Shown here piece by piece: positions 7,549-15,899 of a stretch of DNA of 36,927 nt. The position numbers and the translations under genes were made by a program. Positions within the stretch are counted from its first letter, which is position 1; the number at the start of each line of letters is the position of its first letter. The notes under the pieces are model-generated. The model worked only from the letters and a program-made list of their open reading frames with translations. It had not been told where the DNA came from and did not search any database. This DNA comes from Candidatus Falkowiibacteriota bacterium (GTDB taxonomy: Bacteria; Patescibacteriota; Patescibacteriia; Patescibacteriales; Patescibacteriaceae), in assembly GCA_903897785.1 (NCBI GenBank), contig CAIUCZ010000030.1:82212-119138 (forward strand). The letters run 5' to 3'.

Positions 7549-7578
7549 ATCCGCCAGGCCAATGGCGGATTTTTATTC
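7549..7578 (+). terminator. Intrinsic terminator after the first lipoprotein gene
   Basis: ATCCGCCA (7549-7556) pairs with TGGCGGAT (7563-7570), followed by a T-rich tail. The A-run before it could make it bidirectional. Confidence 0.88.
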
Positions 7579-7592
7579 CTTTCTTTTGCGAG

Positions 7593-7621
7593 TTGACGAA
7601 ATCCGCCTTATGTGATATAAA
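7593..7621 (+). promoter_or_regulatory. Promoter of the second lipoprotein gene
   Basis: TTGACG (7593-7598) and TATAAA (7616-7621) are spaced by 17 bp. With the terminator just upstream this gives the second lipoprotein gene its own transcription unit. Confidence 0.7.
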
Positions 7622-7674
7622 GACAATCAGTTTCTCACATTCTCATGTTTTTTAACAACCAAAAGAGGTAAAAA

Positions 7675-8094
7675 ATGAATAATCTGATCAGCTATTTTTT
7701 ACTAATCTGGATAATTACGTTGTACGCTTGCGCATCTAAAGACAACGAAGCTAAGCCAATAACGCCAGAAAAGAAAGAAATCGTATTTGTTTCTCACAGA
7801 GGAGCAACTGATACGACGCTTAATCAGTGGTTAAGAATAAACCCGAACAAACGAGTTTTTTTCTTTACCGAAGAGCTTGACTTTATTTATAAAAATCCCG
7901 ACGTCTATTGGTACACGCTATATTACGATGACAAAGACAATTCGCGCGAATTTTTTTGGCAGATCGTCGTCAAAGCAAGTTCCGACTCCGAGCTGGCCTT
8001 GTTGGATAATCATCCAAAACTTAATCTTGTTGACTTTAAAGCCAATTCCGACTCCTTGGCAATCACGATTCTCTGGGAAAAAATTCTCCCCTAG
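7675..8094 (+). CDS. Lipoprotein of unknown function (paralogue 2)
   Basis: The 139-residue protein has a hydrophobic signal ending in the lipobox LYAC (Cys19), then a charged linker KDNEAKPITPEKKE. The mature part shares the TLNQWLRINPNKRVFFF core with the preceding gene, plus a similar WYTLYYDD strand. It lacks the extra cysteines of its neighbour. The start is preceded by AGAGG. It has its own promoter and terminator, so the pair looks like a tandem duplication that now has separate control. I do not recognise a family. Confidence 0.75.
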   Translation: MNNLISYFLLIWIITLYACASKDNEAKPITPEKKEIVFVSHRGATDTTLNQWLRINPNKRVFFFTEELDFIYKNPDVYWYTLYYDDKDNSREFFWQIVVKASSDSELALLDNHPKLNLVDFKANSDSLAITILWEKILP

Positions 8095-8104
8095 ACCATC
8101 AAAT

Positions 8105-8141
8105 ATCCGCTTGATCAAAAAGATAAAGCGGATTTTTATTT
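8105..8141 (+). terminator. Intrinsic terminator after the second lipoprotein gene
   Basis: ATCCGCTT (8105-8112) pairs with AAGCGGAT (8126-8133) and a T-rich tail follows. An additional inverted repeat, GTCACAG/CTGTGAC, lies at 8148-8176. Confidence 0.82.
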
Positions 8142-8210
8142 TGCTCGGTCACAGCTTTAAACAAAAATACTGTGACGCGGCGTAAGGTTTATTTTTTGAG
8201 CTTTAGATTT

Positions 8211-8243
8211 CCCGCCCGACTGAACGTTCAGCGTTCGGGCGGG
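8211..8243. terminator. GC-rich hairpin between convergent genes
   Basis: CCCGCCCGA (8211-8219) pairs with TCGGGCGGG (8235-8243); the loop contains the palindrome TGAACGTTCA. It lies between the + strand lipoprotein and the - strand miaA and could end transcription from either side, although both T-tracts are imperfect. Confidence 0.55.
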
Positions 8244-8291
8244 TGGATTTTATTTAAACTTTGAAATTTGGATTTTGGATTTTTTAGCGCT

Positions 8292-9209
8292 TTAAAATAA
8301 AAAATTTTCAATCAATCTATCAGCTTCTTTAAAACTATCAACCCAGTTAATTTCCGTCCCCTGTTTTTCCCACCGCTCAAACCAAGTCATTTGCTTTTTG
8401 GCAAACTGCACGCTGGCTTTTATAATCTGTTCGCGCAGTTGTTCCTCATCCAGCTTGCCTTGCAAATAATAAGCGATAAATTTATATTCCAAGCCAAAAC
8501 TTTCCAATCTTTTCCAGCTGACGCCTTCGTTATTCAAACGCGTCACTTCACCGATCATATCTTCTTCTTGCAACCGTTTGTCGCAACGTGCGGTGATTCT
8601 TTCGGTTAAAATTTCAGCTGGCGGATGAAAGCCGAGCAACAAACAAGCAAAATTCGGTTTAGTTTTTTGCGGCAAGGATTTTGCGGTTTGCAAAATTTCC
8701 AGATAACGGCTCAAACGGCGTTTGTTGTTGGCGTCGCTGTTGTTTAGTTCGCTAAAAAATTTAGGATTTAATATTTGTAAACGATTTTGCAATTCCGCCA
8801 AACTTAGATTTTCCAGATCTTCGCGTTGCTGCAAATCGGACACGCTGGCGCCGGATAAATTATAACCGTCAACCAAAGCCTGCAAGTATAAACCCGAGCC
8901 GCCACAAACAATCGGCAAATTTCCTCGTTCAACAATTTCAGAAATGGCTTGATTTGCTTGCACCACAAAATCCCCAACAGTGAAGTTGTCGTTTGGATTT
9001 GCTACGTCGATAAGATAATAAGGCACGTCGCCGTAGTCAGCCAAATCTTTCCCGCTGCCGATGTCCATGCCGCGATAAACCTGGCGGCTGTCGGCGCTGA
9101 TAATTTCTCCATTGAATTTCTGGGCCAAAGCGACCGCCAAGCCGGTCTTGCCGGAAGCGGTTGGACCCAAAATTACGATAATTTTAGCTGATTTATGATC
9201 GCTGGACAT
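8292..9209 (-). CDS. miaA: tRNA dimethylallyltransferase MiaA
   Basis: Adds a dimethylallyl group to N6 of A37 in tRNAs that read UNN codons. The 305-residue protein has the P-loop GPTASGKT (residues 15-22), the family segment SADSRQVYRGMDIGSGK, and LPIVCGGSGLYLQALVDG. The C-terminal part carries GVSWKRLESFGLEYKFIAYYLQGK and QFAKKQMTWFERW. miaB, the next enzyme acting on the same base, lies 0.9 kb away on the same strand, with the laccase-domain gene in opposite orientation between them. A plausible promoter lies at 9233-9260. Confidence 0.96.
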   Translation of the reverse strand: MSSDHKSAKIIVILGPTASGKTGLAVALAQKFNGEIISADSRQVYRGMDIGSGKDLADYGDVPYYLIDVANPNDNFTVGDFVVQANQAISEIVERGNLPIVCGGSGLYLQALVDGYNLSGASVSDLQQREDLENLSLAELQNRLQILNPKFFSELNNSDANNKRRLSRYLEILQTAKSLPQKTKPNFACLLLGFHPPAEILTERITARCDKRLQEEDMIGEVTRLNNEGVSWKRLESFGLEYKFIAYYLQGKLDEEQLREQIIKASVQFAKKQMTWFERWEKQGTEINWVDSFKEADRLIENFLF

Positions 9210-9232
9210 AAAATAATTTTTGTGTTAATTTA

Positions 9233-9260
9233 AGCATAATTCAATTAAATATTTTGTCAA
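9233..9260 (-). promoter_or_regulatory. Probable miaA promoter
   Basis: On the minus strand TTGACA (9260-9255) and TATGCT (9238-9233) are spaced by 16 bp, placing the transcript start near 9226, about 17 nt before the miaA ATG. Confidence 0.6.
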
Positions 9261-9279
9261 ATCAAACTTGGAGTTTTTC

Positions 9280-10080
9280 ATGAAATCCCTGCCAGAGAAT
9301 GATTTTCTCGCTCCTTTCCAACAAAAGCCGCTCGTCTACATCTTTAAAAAATTCCCGGCAGTTGCCGGCATTACCACCAGATCGTTCGGTGACTTCCAAA
9401 CGGAAAAAAAAGGCAACCCCAGAGAAAAGAGAAATAATCTTATTCTGCAAGAAATGTTTGCCTGCGGCAGTTATCACAAACTGCATGTCGCCCACAAAGA
9501 TAAAATCGATTTGGTGAGCGTCTACAACCACAAATCAAAAATTCACGATGAAACCGATGCCATTATTTTTGCGCCGAACATCCATGGGCAAAAAATTTCT
9601 TTGTCCGACTATCATGTTTTGCTGGCATCGCCGACCGCCGATTGCGCCATTGTTTGTCTGACCGACGAGAAAAAAAACTTTTCCGCCGTTATTCACAGCG
9701 GCTCCAAAGGCATTCGCTTGAACATCGTCGGCAAAACCATCCACGAAATCGAAACCAAACTAAACATCAAATCCGGTTCGCTGGTGGCCGCCGTTTGGCC
9801 GGGTATTCATCAAAATAATTACGAATTTGGTCCGGAGGTGTTTGATTTTGCCCCGACTAAATTCATTAAGATTATCAAAAATAAAGAAGGCACGCATTAT
9901 TTTTTGTCGCAAAAAGGCGCGGTTTGCGATCAACTGGCCAAAGCCGGCTTGCAAACAAAAAATATTATAACCGTGCCTGATAATTTTAATTATTTTGATT
10001 GGGAATTTGACGGCAAAACCATGCTTTTCTCGCACCGGCTGGGCGACGCGCAAAGAAACTGCGTGTTTATCGCGATTTAA
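9280..10080 (+). CDS. pgeF: Laccase-domain protein (YfiH/PgeF family)
   Basis: Members of this family are annotated as polyphenol oxidases. Some are reported to act in peptidoglycan-precursor editing or as purine nucleoside enzymes, so the reaction here is uncertain. The 266-residue protein carries the usual order: KRNNLILQEMF, KLHVAHKDKIDLV, ASPTADCAIVCLTD, AVIHSGSKG and a C-terminal FSHRLGDAQRNCVF. The metal-site His and Cys positions are kept, but the common HAGWRG motif reads HSGSKG. The ATG at 9280 has a GGAG 6 nt upstream and is preferred to a TTG at 9268. It is divergent from miaA and convergent with miaB. Confidence 0.8.
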   Translation: MKSLPENDFLAPFQQKPLVYIFKKFPAVAGITTRSFGDFQTEKKGNPREKRNNLILQEMFACGSYHKLHVAHKDKIDLVSVYNHKSKIHDETDAIIFAPNIHGQKISLSDYHVLLASPTADCAIVCLTDEKKNFSAVIHSGSKGIRLNIVGKTIHEIETKLNIKSGSLVAAVWPGIHQNNYEFGPEVFDFAPTKFIKIIKNKEGTHYFLSQKGAVCDQLAKAGLQTKNIITVPDNFNYFDWEFDGKTMLFSHRLGDAQRNCVFIAI

Positions 10081-10090
10081 AAAACAAACT

Positions 10091-10118
10091 CCTCTGACCG
10101 TCGGTCGGAGGATTTTTT
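10091..10118. terminator. Bidirectional terminator between pgeF and miaB
   Basis: CCTCTGACC (10091-10099) pairs with GGTCGGAGG (10103-10111) with one T-G pair; six T residues follow on the + strand, and an A-rich stretch on the left gives TTTGTTTT on the - strand. The two genes converge on it. Confidence 0.85.
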
Positions 10119-11382
10119 ATTTCACCAGCTCGCCGTACAGGCCAAAATTTTTTACCTCGTTGATTTTTACCTTGACCACCTGTCCGACCAAGCTTTTATC
10201 ACCTTGGCACTGCACAGTTTGATAAGTCTTGGTTTTGCCAAAACAACGCTCGCCCCGCGCGGAGTTGACTAAGACCTCAACCTCTTGGTTTAAAAATTTT
10301 TGATTATTCTCCAGCGCCGTCCGGCTCAAGATTTCATCCAAAGCTTTTTTGCGCTGGGATTTTTCCCCGGCTGAAACATCATCAATCATCCGTGCTGCCG
10401 GCGTGCCGGAACGCGGCGAAAACTCGGCAAGATAAGCCAGATCGTATTTAGCTTGACGGAATAATTCGGCCGTACACAAAAATTGTTCATGCGTCTCACC
10501 CGGAAAACCGACGATAATATCGGTGGTAATCGCCGCCTCGGGCATGGCCGTTCTGATTTTATTAATCAACGCTAAATAATGCTCGCGGGTATACTTTCGA
10601 TTCATGCGCGCCAGCACTTCATTGTCGCCCGCTTGTGCCGGCAAATGGATGTGCTGACAAATCTTTTGATTGCCGGCCATGACCGCGATCAGCTCATCGC
10701 TCATGTCTTTGGGGTGGCTGGTGGCATAACGCAACCAAAACTCACCCGGCAATTCGGCCACGGCTTTGAGCAACTGGGCAAAATTATAATCATCCGACTG
10801 GTAGCTATTCACATTTTGCGCGATCAAAGTGATTTCTTTGTAGCCGGCACTGATGAGCGCTCGGCATTCGGCCAAGACTTCTTCGGCCGGCCGATAAACT
10901 TCCCGGCCGCGCGCAGACGGTACGGCGCAATAAGTACACCAGTTGTCACAGCCGTTGCCGATCGGCACAAAGGCGGTGAATGTAGATGAATAACGCGGTA
11001 AGATACTCAAATAACTGCCGGTTTCATCATTAATCTCCGTGCGCTCCGGCTCTAGTAATTTAATTAGCTTGGGCAAAGAAAAAATCGGCAGCCAGATATC
11101 GACCACGTCCTTCAGTCTTTCTTGCACGTCAGAGCGGCCGGATAAACAACCGGTTAAAATCAATTTGCAGTTTGGATTATTGGCTTTGATTTGCGGCGCC
11201 AAACCGTAAACGCGGTCTTCGGCCATTTGCCGCACCGCGCAGGTAGTCAGAATAACCGCGCCGGCAGTGTTGATGTTCTGCGCCAGCGCGTAGCCGTAGC
11301 TTTCCAAATAATTAGCCAGACGTTCGGAGTCTGACTCGTTCATTTGACAGCCGATGGTTATAATAAAATAAGATTTATTCAT
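10117..11382 (-). CDS. miaB: tRNA-2-methylthio-N6-dimethylallyladenosine synthase MiaB
   Basis: Radical-SAM methylthiotransferase that modifies the base made by MiaA. The 421-residue protein has all three parts. The N-terminal UPF0004 domain contains three cluster cysteines (GCQMNE, TTCAVR, LTGCLS). The radical-SAM core has CDNWCTYC, with ARGREVYRPAEEVLAE next to it. The C-terminal TRAM domain includes VEVLVNSARG and VGQVVKVKI. It lies just past dnaJ on the same strand, separated by a paired inverted repeat (11401-11469), and ends at the shared terminator with pgeF. Confidence 0.96.
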   Translation of the reverse strand: MNKSYFIITIGCQMNESDSERLANYLESYGYALAQNINTAGAVILTTCAVRQMAEDRVYGLAPQIKANNPNCKLILTGCLSGRSDVQERLKDVVDIWLPIFSLPKLIKLLEPERTEINDETGSYLSILPRYSSTFTAFVPIGNGCDNWCTYCAVPSARGREVYRPAEEVLAECRALISAGYKEITLIAQNVNSYQSDDYNFAQLLKAVAELPGEFWLRYATSHPKDMSDELIAVMAGNQKICQHIHLPAQAGDNEVLARMNRKYTREHYLALINKIRTAMPEAAITTDIIVGFPGETHEQFLCTAELFRQAKYDLAYLAEFSPRSGTPAARMIDDVSAGEKSQRKKALDEILSRTALENNQKFLNQEVEVLVNSARGERCFGKTKTYQTVQCQGDKSLVGQVVKVKINEVKNFGLYGELVK

Positions 11383-11400
11383 GCAATATTATTTTAAGTG

Positions 11401-11469
11401 GTCACCCCGGCGTATGCCGGGGTCCAGTCTTTTGTTTACTGGCTGGATACCGGCATACGCCGGTATGAC
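11401..11469. repeat. Head-to-head pair of REP-like inverted repeats
   Basis: GTCACCCCGGCGTATGCCGG at the left and CCGGCATACGCCGGTATGAC at the right are imperfect mirror copies, each a small hairpin, joined by a spacer with CCAG and CTGG. This is the layout of two-copy extragenic palindromes. It fills the dnaJ-miaB gap. A single related hairpin is at 16731-16755. Confidence 0.8.
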
Positions 11470-11475
11470 CAATCC

Positions 11476-12573
11476 CTACAGCCCTTGCTCTTTTAATTCC
11501 TCAAGCACTTTCTTCTGTTGTCTATTCAAACTCTTCGGCACCTTAATTTCTACTTCCACCAGCTGGTCGCCTCGTCCGTGGCCATTCAAAATCGGTACGC
11601 CTTTATTTTTCAAAATCAAAATCTTGCCCGAGATCGTGCCTTCGGGAATTTTCAAATCCACCGGCCCGTCAACGGTTCTGATCTCGATCTTAGCGCCGAG
11701 CACCGCTTGGCTAAAACTAATCGGCACGTTGACGCGCAAGTTATAACCTTCGCGCACAAAATAATCATCAGCCCCGACGCGAATCTGCAAATACAAGTCG
11801 CCCGCCTGGCCGCTGCGGGGCGAGGCTTCACCTTGACCGGAAACGCGCATCGTTTCGCCGTCGGCAATGCCGGCCGGAATCTTGACGGTCAGAGTTGTCT
11901 GCTCGTTGACAATGCCTTGGCCGTGGCAACGCGGACAAGGATGAGTAATGATTTTGCCTTGTCCGCCGCAATGATCGCAGGTTGTTTGCACTTGCATGTT
12001 ACCCAAAATCGTTCGTTGCGTTTTAACGACGCGGCCGGAACCGTGACAAACCGTGCAGGTCTCCGGTTCATAGCCGATTTGCGCTCCCGAACCGCGGCAG
12101 TCGCTACAAGCAGTTGGTTTTTTCAAGCGAACTTCTTTATCGCAGCCAAACATCGCTTCACGAAAGTTGAGCTGTACCACAGTCTGCAAATCAGCACCGC
12201 GCTGTTGGCGCTGTTGTTGCCGACCGCCACCGAAACCAAAAATATCGCCAAAGCCGCCAAACATTTCACCCAGATCATCCATGTTGATGTTAAAACCCTG
12301 ACCGCCTTGCGAGAAATCGAATCCGCCAAAACCGTTGGCCCCGGCGCCTTGGCCGCCGGCATTATTTTGATAGGCCGAGCCGAAACGGTCGTATTGCGCG
12401 CGCTTTTCTTGGTTGCCCAAAACCTGATAAGCTTCATTGATTTCTTTGAACTTATCGTTATTGCCGCCGGCTTTATCCGGATGATGCTGATGCGCCAATT
12501 TGCGAAAAGCAGTTTTGATTTCCGCTTCGGTCGCCGCTTTGGGCACGCCTAAAATTTGATAATAATCCTTCAT
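11476..12573 (-). CDS. dnaJ: Chaperone protein DnaJ (type I Hsp40)
   Basis: Co-chaperone that delivers clients to DnaK and stimulates its ATPase. The ATG at 12573 gives the expected MKDYYQILGV start and 365 residues; an in-frame upstream ATG at 12600 would add nine residues encoded partly by repeat sequence. The J domain has HPD at 31-33, followed by a Gly/Phe-rich region. Four CxxCxGxG zinc-binding repeats (CSDCRGSG, CTVCHGSG, CDHCGGQG, CPRCHGQG) and the two beta-rich client-binding domains follow. It is last in the hrcA-grpE-hsp20-dnaK-dnaJ series. Confidence 0.97.
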   Translation of the reverse strand: MKDYYQILGVPKAATEAEIKTAFRKLAHQHHPDKAGGNNDKFKEINEAYQVLGNQEKRAQYDRFGSAYQNNAGGQGAGANGFGGFDFSQGGQGFNINMDDLGEMFGGFGDIFGFGGGRQQQRQQRGADLQTVVQLNFREAMFGCDKEVRLKKPTACSDCRGSGAQIGYEPETCTVCHGSGRVVKTQRTILGNMQVQTTCDHCGGQGKIITHPCPRCHGQGIVNEQTTLTVKIPAGIADGETMRVSGQGEASPRSGQAGDLYLQIRVGADDYFVREGYNLRVNVPISFSQAVLGAKIEIRTVDGPVDLKIPEGTISGKILILKNKGVPILNGHGRGDQLVEVEIKVPKSLNRQQKKVLEELKEQGL

Positions 12574-12597
12574 TAAGTTAAAAGTTAAAAGCCCACC

Positions 12598-12668
12598 CAT
12601 TCGTAGTTTCGTAGTATCTGCCTACAACCACGGCAGAAGCAGGTCGAGCGTAATTCGTAGTATTCGCA
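12598..12668. repeat. Repeat-filled dnaK-dnaJ gap
   Basis: Short TTCGTAGT / GTAGTATTCGCA-type units flank a hairpin in which CTGCC and GGCAG pair around CTACAACCAC. It resembles, in layout, the other gaps of the chaperone operon: tandem units around a GC-rich core. Confidence 0.55.
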
Positions 12669-12672
12669 TTTT

Positions 12673-14574
12673 TTATTTTTTCTCTTCAAACTCCGCCTCG
12701 ACCGGCTCATCTTTCTTGGTATCGTCTTTTTTTTCTTCTTCTTTAGGCGCCGTCTGATTTGTCATGTCCGCCATCGGATTTTGGTACATCGCCGCGCCAA
12801 TTTTTTGCGCCACCTGATTCAAATCTTCCAACGCTTTTTTAATTTCCTCCAAGTTGGTACCGGCTTTGACTTTCTTTACCTCTTCGATTTTTTCTTCCAA
12901 TTCTTTTTTATCTTCGGCTTTCATTTTTTCGCCTGATTCTTTGATCATTTTTTCCATGGAGAAAATCGCAGCTTCGGCTTGGTTATGCATTTCTACCGCT
13001 TCTTTTTTCTGGCGATCTTCTTCGGCGTGCAACTCGGCTTCATGGCGCATCTTTTCAATCTCGTCTTTTGATAAGCCGGAAGACGCGGTAATAGTAATCT
13101 TTTGTTCTTTGTTGGTCGCTTTGTCCGTCGCTTTGACGTTTAAAATGCCATTGGCATCCAAATCAAAACTGACTTCCACTTGCGGCACGCCGCGCGGCGC
13201 CGGCGGAATACCATCCAAAATAAATCGCCCCAGCGTTTTATTGTCAGCCGCCATCGGCCGTTCGCCTTGGACAATATGAATCTCCACGCTGGTCTGACTG
13301 TCGGCCGCCGTGGAAAAAATCTGGGACTTGGCAGTCGGGATCGTCGTGTTGCGCTCAATCAACGGCGTAGCCACGCCGCCCATAGTTTCGATACCCAAAG
13401 TCAACGGCGTCACATCCAGCAACAAAACATCTTTAACATCGCCTTGCAGAACGCCGGCTTGCACCGCCGCGCCCAAAGCCACCACCTCATCCGGATTAAC
13501 CGTCAAATTTGGCTCTTTGCCAAAAAACGCTTTGACTTTGGCTTGCACCAACGGCATGCGCGTCATACCGCCGACCAGCAAGATTTCATTAATATCTTTC
13601 AATTCAAAACCGGAATCTTTCAAGGCCTTGCGGCACGGTTCAATCGTTTGATCGACCAAATCGCCAACCAATTCTTCAAGCTGAGCACGCGTAATTTTTT
13701 TCACCAGATGCTGCGGACCATCGGCGTTAACCGAAATAAACGGTTGATTGACTTCTGTTTCCATGGCTGTCGACAACTCAATCTTGGCTTTTTCCGCCGC
13801 CTCTTTAATGCGCTGTAAAGCCAGGTTATCTTTGGACAAATCAATTCCGGTATCTTTCTTAAACCAGTCAATAATAAATTTGATTAAACGTTGATCAAAA
13901 TCTTCGCCGCCCAAGTGCGTGTCGCCATTGGTGGCTTTGACTTCCACCGTATCGGTGGAAATTTCCAGAACAGAAACGTCAAAAGTGCCGCCGCCCAAAT
14001 CATAAACCACGATTTTCTGGCCTTGTTTTTTATCAAAGCCGTAAGCCAAAGCCGCGGCGGTCGGTTCGTTGATAATCCGTTTGACATCCAGACCGGCAAT
14101 CTTGCCCGCATCTTTGGTCGCTTGGCGCTGTGCGTCGTCAAAATAAGCCGGCACGGTAATAATCGCTTCGGTAATTTTTTCTCCGAGCTTGGCTTCAACG
14201 TCGGCTTTAATTTTAGACAAAATCATGGCCGAAACCTCTTGCGGCGTTTTTTCTTCCGTGCCCATTTTCACTTTCACACCCTCGCCTGACTGCAAAATCT
14301 TGTACGGCACGTTTTTTAAATCGCGCTGCACTTCGTCGTCTGAAAAATGGCGGCCAATCAACCGTTTGACGGCATAAACCGTGCTTTCCGGGTTGGTCAC
14401 CGCTTGACGCTTGGCGGTTTGGCCGACCAGCCGCTCGCCGTTTTTGGCAATCGCCACCACCGACGGCGTGGTGCGGTTGCCTTCGATGTTCTCGATAATT
14501 TTTGGCTGACCGCCTTCCATGATGGCGACCGCCGAATTCGTAGTACCCAAGTCAATACCGATTATCTTGCTCAT
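12673..14574 (-). CDS. dnaK: Chaperone protein DnaK (Hsp70)
   Basis: ATP-driven chaperone that works with DnaJ and GrpE. The 633-residue length is normal. The nucleotide-binding domain starts with [19 protein letters not shown] and has [29 protein letters not shown] and [15 protein letters not shown]. The linker region is [19 protein letters not shown]. The beta domain has [16 protein letters not shown], and an alpha lid precedes an acidic, lysine-rich tail ending EAEFEEKK. It lies between hsp20 and dnaJ. The 148-bp gap to hsp20 contains a long 20-bp-stem hairpin. Confidence 0.98.
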   Translation of the reverse strand: MSKIIGIDLGTTNSAVAIMEGGQPKIIENIEGNRTTPSVVAIAKNGERLVGQTAKRQAVTNPESTVYAVKRLIGRHFSDDEVQRDLKNVPYKILQSGEGVKVKMGTEEKTPQEVSAMILSKIKADVEAKLGEKITEAIITVPAYFDDAQRQATKDAGKIAGLDVKRIINEPTAAALAYGFDKKQGQKIVVYDLGGGTFDVSVLEISTDTVEVKATNGDTHLGGEDFDQRLIKFIIDWFKKDTGIDLSKDNLALQRIKEAAEKAKIELSTAMETEVNQPFISVNADGPQHLVKKITRAQLEELVGDLVDQTIEPCRKALKDSGFELKDINEILLVGGMTRMPLVQAKVKAFFGKEPNLTVNPDEVVALGAAVQAGVLQGDVKDVLLLDVTPLTLGIETMGGVATPLIERNTTIPTAKSQIFSTAADSQTSVEIHIVQGERPMAADNKTLGRFILDGIPPAPRGVPQVEVSFDLDANGILNVKATDKATNKEQKITITASSGLSKDEIEKMRHEAELHAEEDRQKKEAVEMHNQAEAAIFSMEKMIKESGEKMKAEDKKELEEKIEEVKKVKAGTNLEEIKKALEDLNQVAQKIGAAMYQNPMADMTNQTAPKEEEKKDDTKKDEPVEAEFEEKK

Positions 14575-14632
14575 AAGGTTAAAATTAGTTTTATATATTT
14601 TTTTATTCTATTTGAATAGTTAAAAGTTCATA

Positions 14633-14716
14633 AAGTTCATAAAGTTATAAAGCCCGACACTTTATAACTTTATGAACTTCCCGCCAGTAACGCTTGAGCG
14701 TAGCTCTGCGGGCTGG
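14633..14716. repeat. 20-bp perfect hairpin and GC-rich core in the hsp20-dnaK gap
   Basis: AAGTTCATAAAGTTATAAAG (14633-14652) pairs without mismatch with its complement at 14660-14679 around CCCGACA. A GC-rich segment with CCCGCCAG and CTGCGGGCTGG (about 14680-14716) follows and is a diverged form of the 36-bp core at 15208 and 15864. Confidence 0.85.
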
Positions 14717-14722
14717 TCAACT

Positions 14723-15154
14723 TTATGAACCATGCTTTGTCTCAATCTTAATTGTCTTAGATTTAGTCTCCGGCGCTTTGGGGATAGTGATTTTTAGCAC
14801 GCCGTCTTCAGCCACCGCTTTGGCCTGATCGCCCAATACATGAGTCGGCAAGGCAATGGAGCGATAAAAACTGCCGCGGCGAATTTCTTTGCGATAATAA
14901 TTCTTCTCGTCCACTTCGCTTTTCTTTTCCGACAAGCCGCGCACGCACAAAGTATCGTTCTCGATCGAGATTTCCACTTTGTCCGGATCAATGCCGGCCA
15001 GCTGCGTCTCGATGATAACACTGTCTTTGTCTTCGTACATATCGACGGCCGGGATAAAGGAATCGCCGCCGCGCAACATCGGCGACAAATTATTAAAATT
15101 TTTGTCGATGTCATCGAAATCGTCGAAGAACTGGGTCCATTTGATTAGAGACAT
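14723..15154 (-). CDS. Small heat-shock protein, Hsp20/alpha-crystallin family
   Basis: ATP-independent holdase that keeps unfolding proteins refoldable by DnaK. The 143-residue protein has a short N-terminal arm (WTQFFDDFDDIDKNF) and an alpha-crystallin domain of roughly 85 residues starting at FIPAVDMYEDKDSVIIETQL. The domain closes with the typical DGVLKITIPKAPE, and a C-terminal IKI motif suits oligomer contacts. It is inserted between grpE and dnaK, a less common arrangement of the HrcA operon. Its stop codon lies in the repeat unit GGTTCATAAAGTT. Confidence 0.93.
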   Translation of the reverse strand: MSLIKWTQFFDDFDDIDKNFNNLSPMLRGGDSFIPAVDMYEDKDSVIIETQLAGIDPDKVEISIENDTLCVRGLSEKKSEVDEKNYYRKEIRRGSFYRSIALPTHVLGDQAKAVAEDGVLKITIPKAPETKSKTIKIETKHGS

Positions 15155-15169
15155 AAATAGAACTGGATT

Positions 15170-15262
15170 TTGGATATTAGATGTTGGATATTGGATTTTT
15201 CCAAATTCCTGCCCGCAATGTTACACATAGCGTTGCAGGCGGGCCAAATTCTAAATTCCAAA
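15170..15262. repeat. Repeat element in the grpE-hsp20 gap
   Basis: TTGGATATTGGATTTTTCC-type units on the left mirror CCAAATTCTAAATTCCAAAT on the right. Between them is a 36-bp core (15208-15243) that is almost identical to those at 15864-15899 and 23171-23206. In the core CCTGC pairs with GCAGG and AATGTT-type bases with the AGCGTT side. Confidence 0.8.
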
Positions 15263-15269
15263 TTCCGCA

Positions 15270-15779
15270 TTAATTTTTTAATTTATAAACGGCGACTTTG
15301 GCCGCGACCACGACCTTGCCGTTTAATTTGTAACCGGCTTTGATTTCTTCGGCTACTTTATTATCTAATTTTTTATCATCTGTCGATTTTTGTTCCACCG
15401 CGTCCATACTGTGATGATCAAACACTTTGCCGGCGGTTTCAATTTCCTCAACGCCGTTATCGGCCAACACCGTTTTGAATTGCTTGATCACATATCGCAC
15501 CCCTTCCAGCCAATTATTTTTCTCTTCCGGCGCGAATTTAAAAGCGGTTTTTAGATGATCATAAACCGGCAACAACTCCAACAACAATCTTTCATTGGCA
15601 TAACGCACAATGTCCAGTTTTTCTTTGGCGGTCTGGCGCTGCAAATTTTGGTAATCGGCCAAGGCGCGCTTGTAGCGGTCTTCAAAGAAAACTTTGGCTT
15701 CTTCAGCCTCTAGTTCTTTATTAGCCTCGAGCTTAGCCTCAAGGTCATCATCTTCGATTGGGATTTGTTTTTCGGCCAT
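15270..15779 (-). CDS. grpE: Nucleotide exchange factor GrpE
   Basis: Releases ADP from DnaK. The 169-residue protein has an acidic coiled-coil start (EDDDLEAKLEANKELEAEEA), then the long helix with RYKRALADYQNLQRQTAKEK. The C-terminal beta domain includes GVEEIETAGKVFDHHSMDAV and ends GYKLNGKVVVAAKVAVYKL. The common RPAxVxV ending reads AAKVAV. It is second in the operon, downstream of hrcA and separated from it by a composite hairpin repeat. Confidence 0.95.
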   Translation of the reverse strand: MAEKQIPIEDDDLEAKLEANKELEAEEAKVFFEDRYKRALADYQNLQRQTAKEKLDIVRYANERLLLELLPVYDHLKTAFKFAPEEKNNWLEGVRYVIKQFKTVLADNGVEEIETAGKVFDHHSMDAVEQKSTDDKKLDNKVAEEIKAGYKLNGKVVVAAKVAVYKLKN

Positions 15780-15794
15780 ATGTTTTAGTTCATA

Positions 15795-15899
15795 AAGTTC
15801 TTAAAGTTATAGAGTTATAAAGTAAGTGCTCCCACTTTATGAACTTTATAACTTTAAGAACTTCCTGCCCGAAATGCTGCGCATAGCGTTGCAGGCGGG
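15795..15899. repeat. Composite hairpin repeat in the hrcA-grpE gap
   Basis: AAGTTCTTAAAGTTAT (from 15795) pairs with ATAACTTTAAGAACTT (to 15863), with an inner ATAAAGT/ACTTTAT helix. The 36-bp core at 15864-15899 follows immediately and ends at the hrcA stop codon. Confidence 0.85.

Noticed and set aside
11518-12552. Long antisense reading frame over dnaJ (344 codons), and similar ones over secA, dnaK and the pseudopilins
   Set aside because: The sense strands encode clear conserved proteins; the antisense products show no family features and follow from codon bias.
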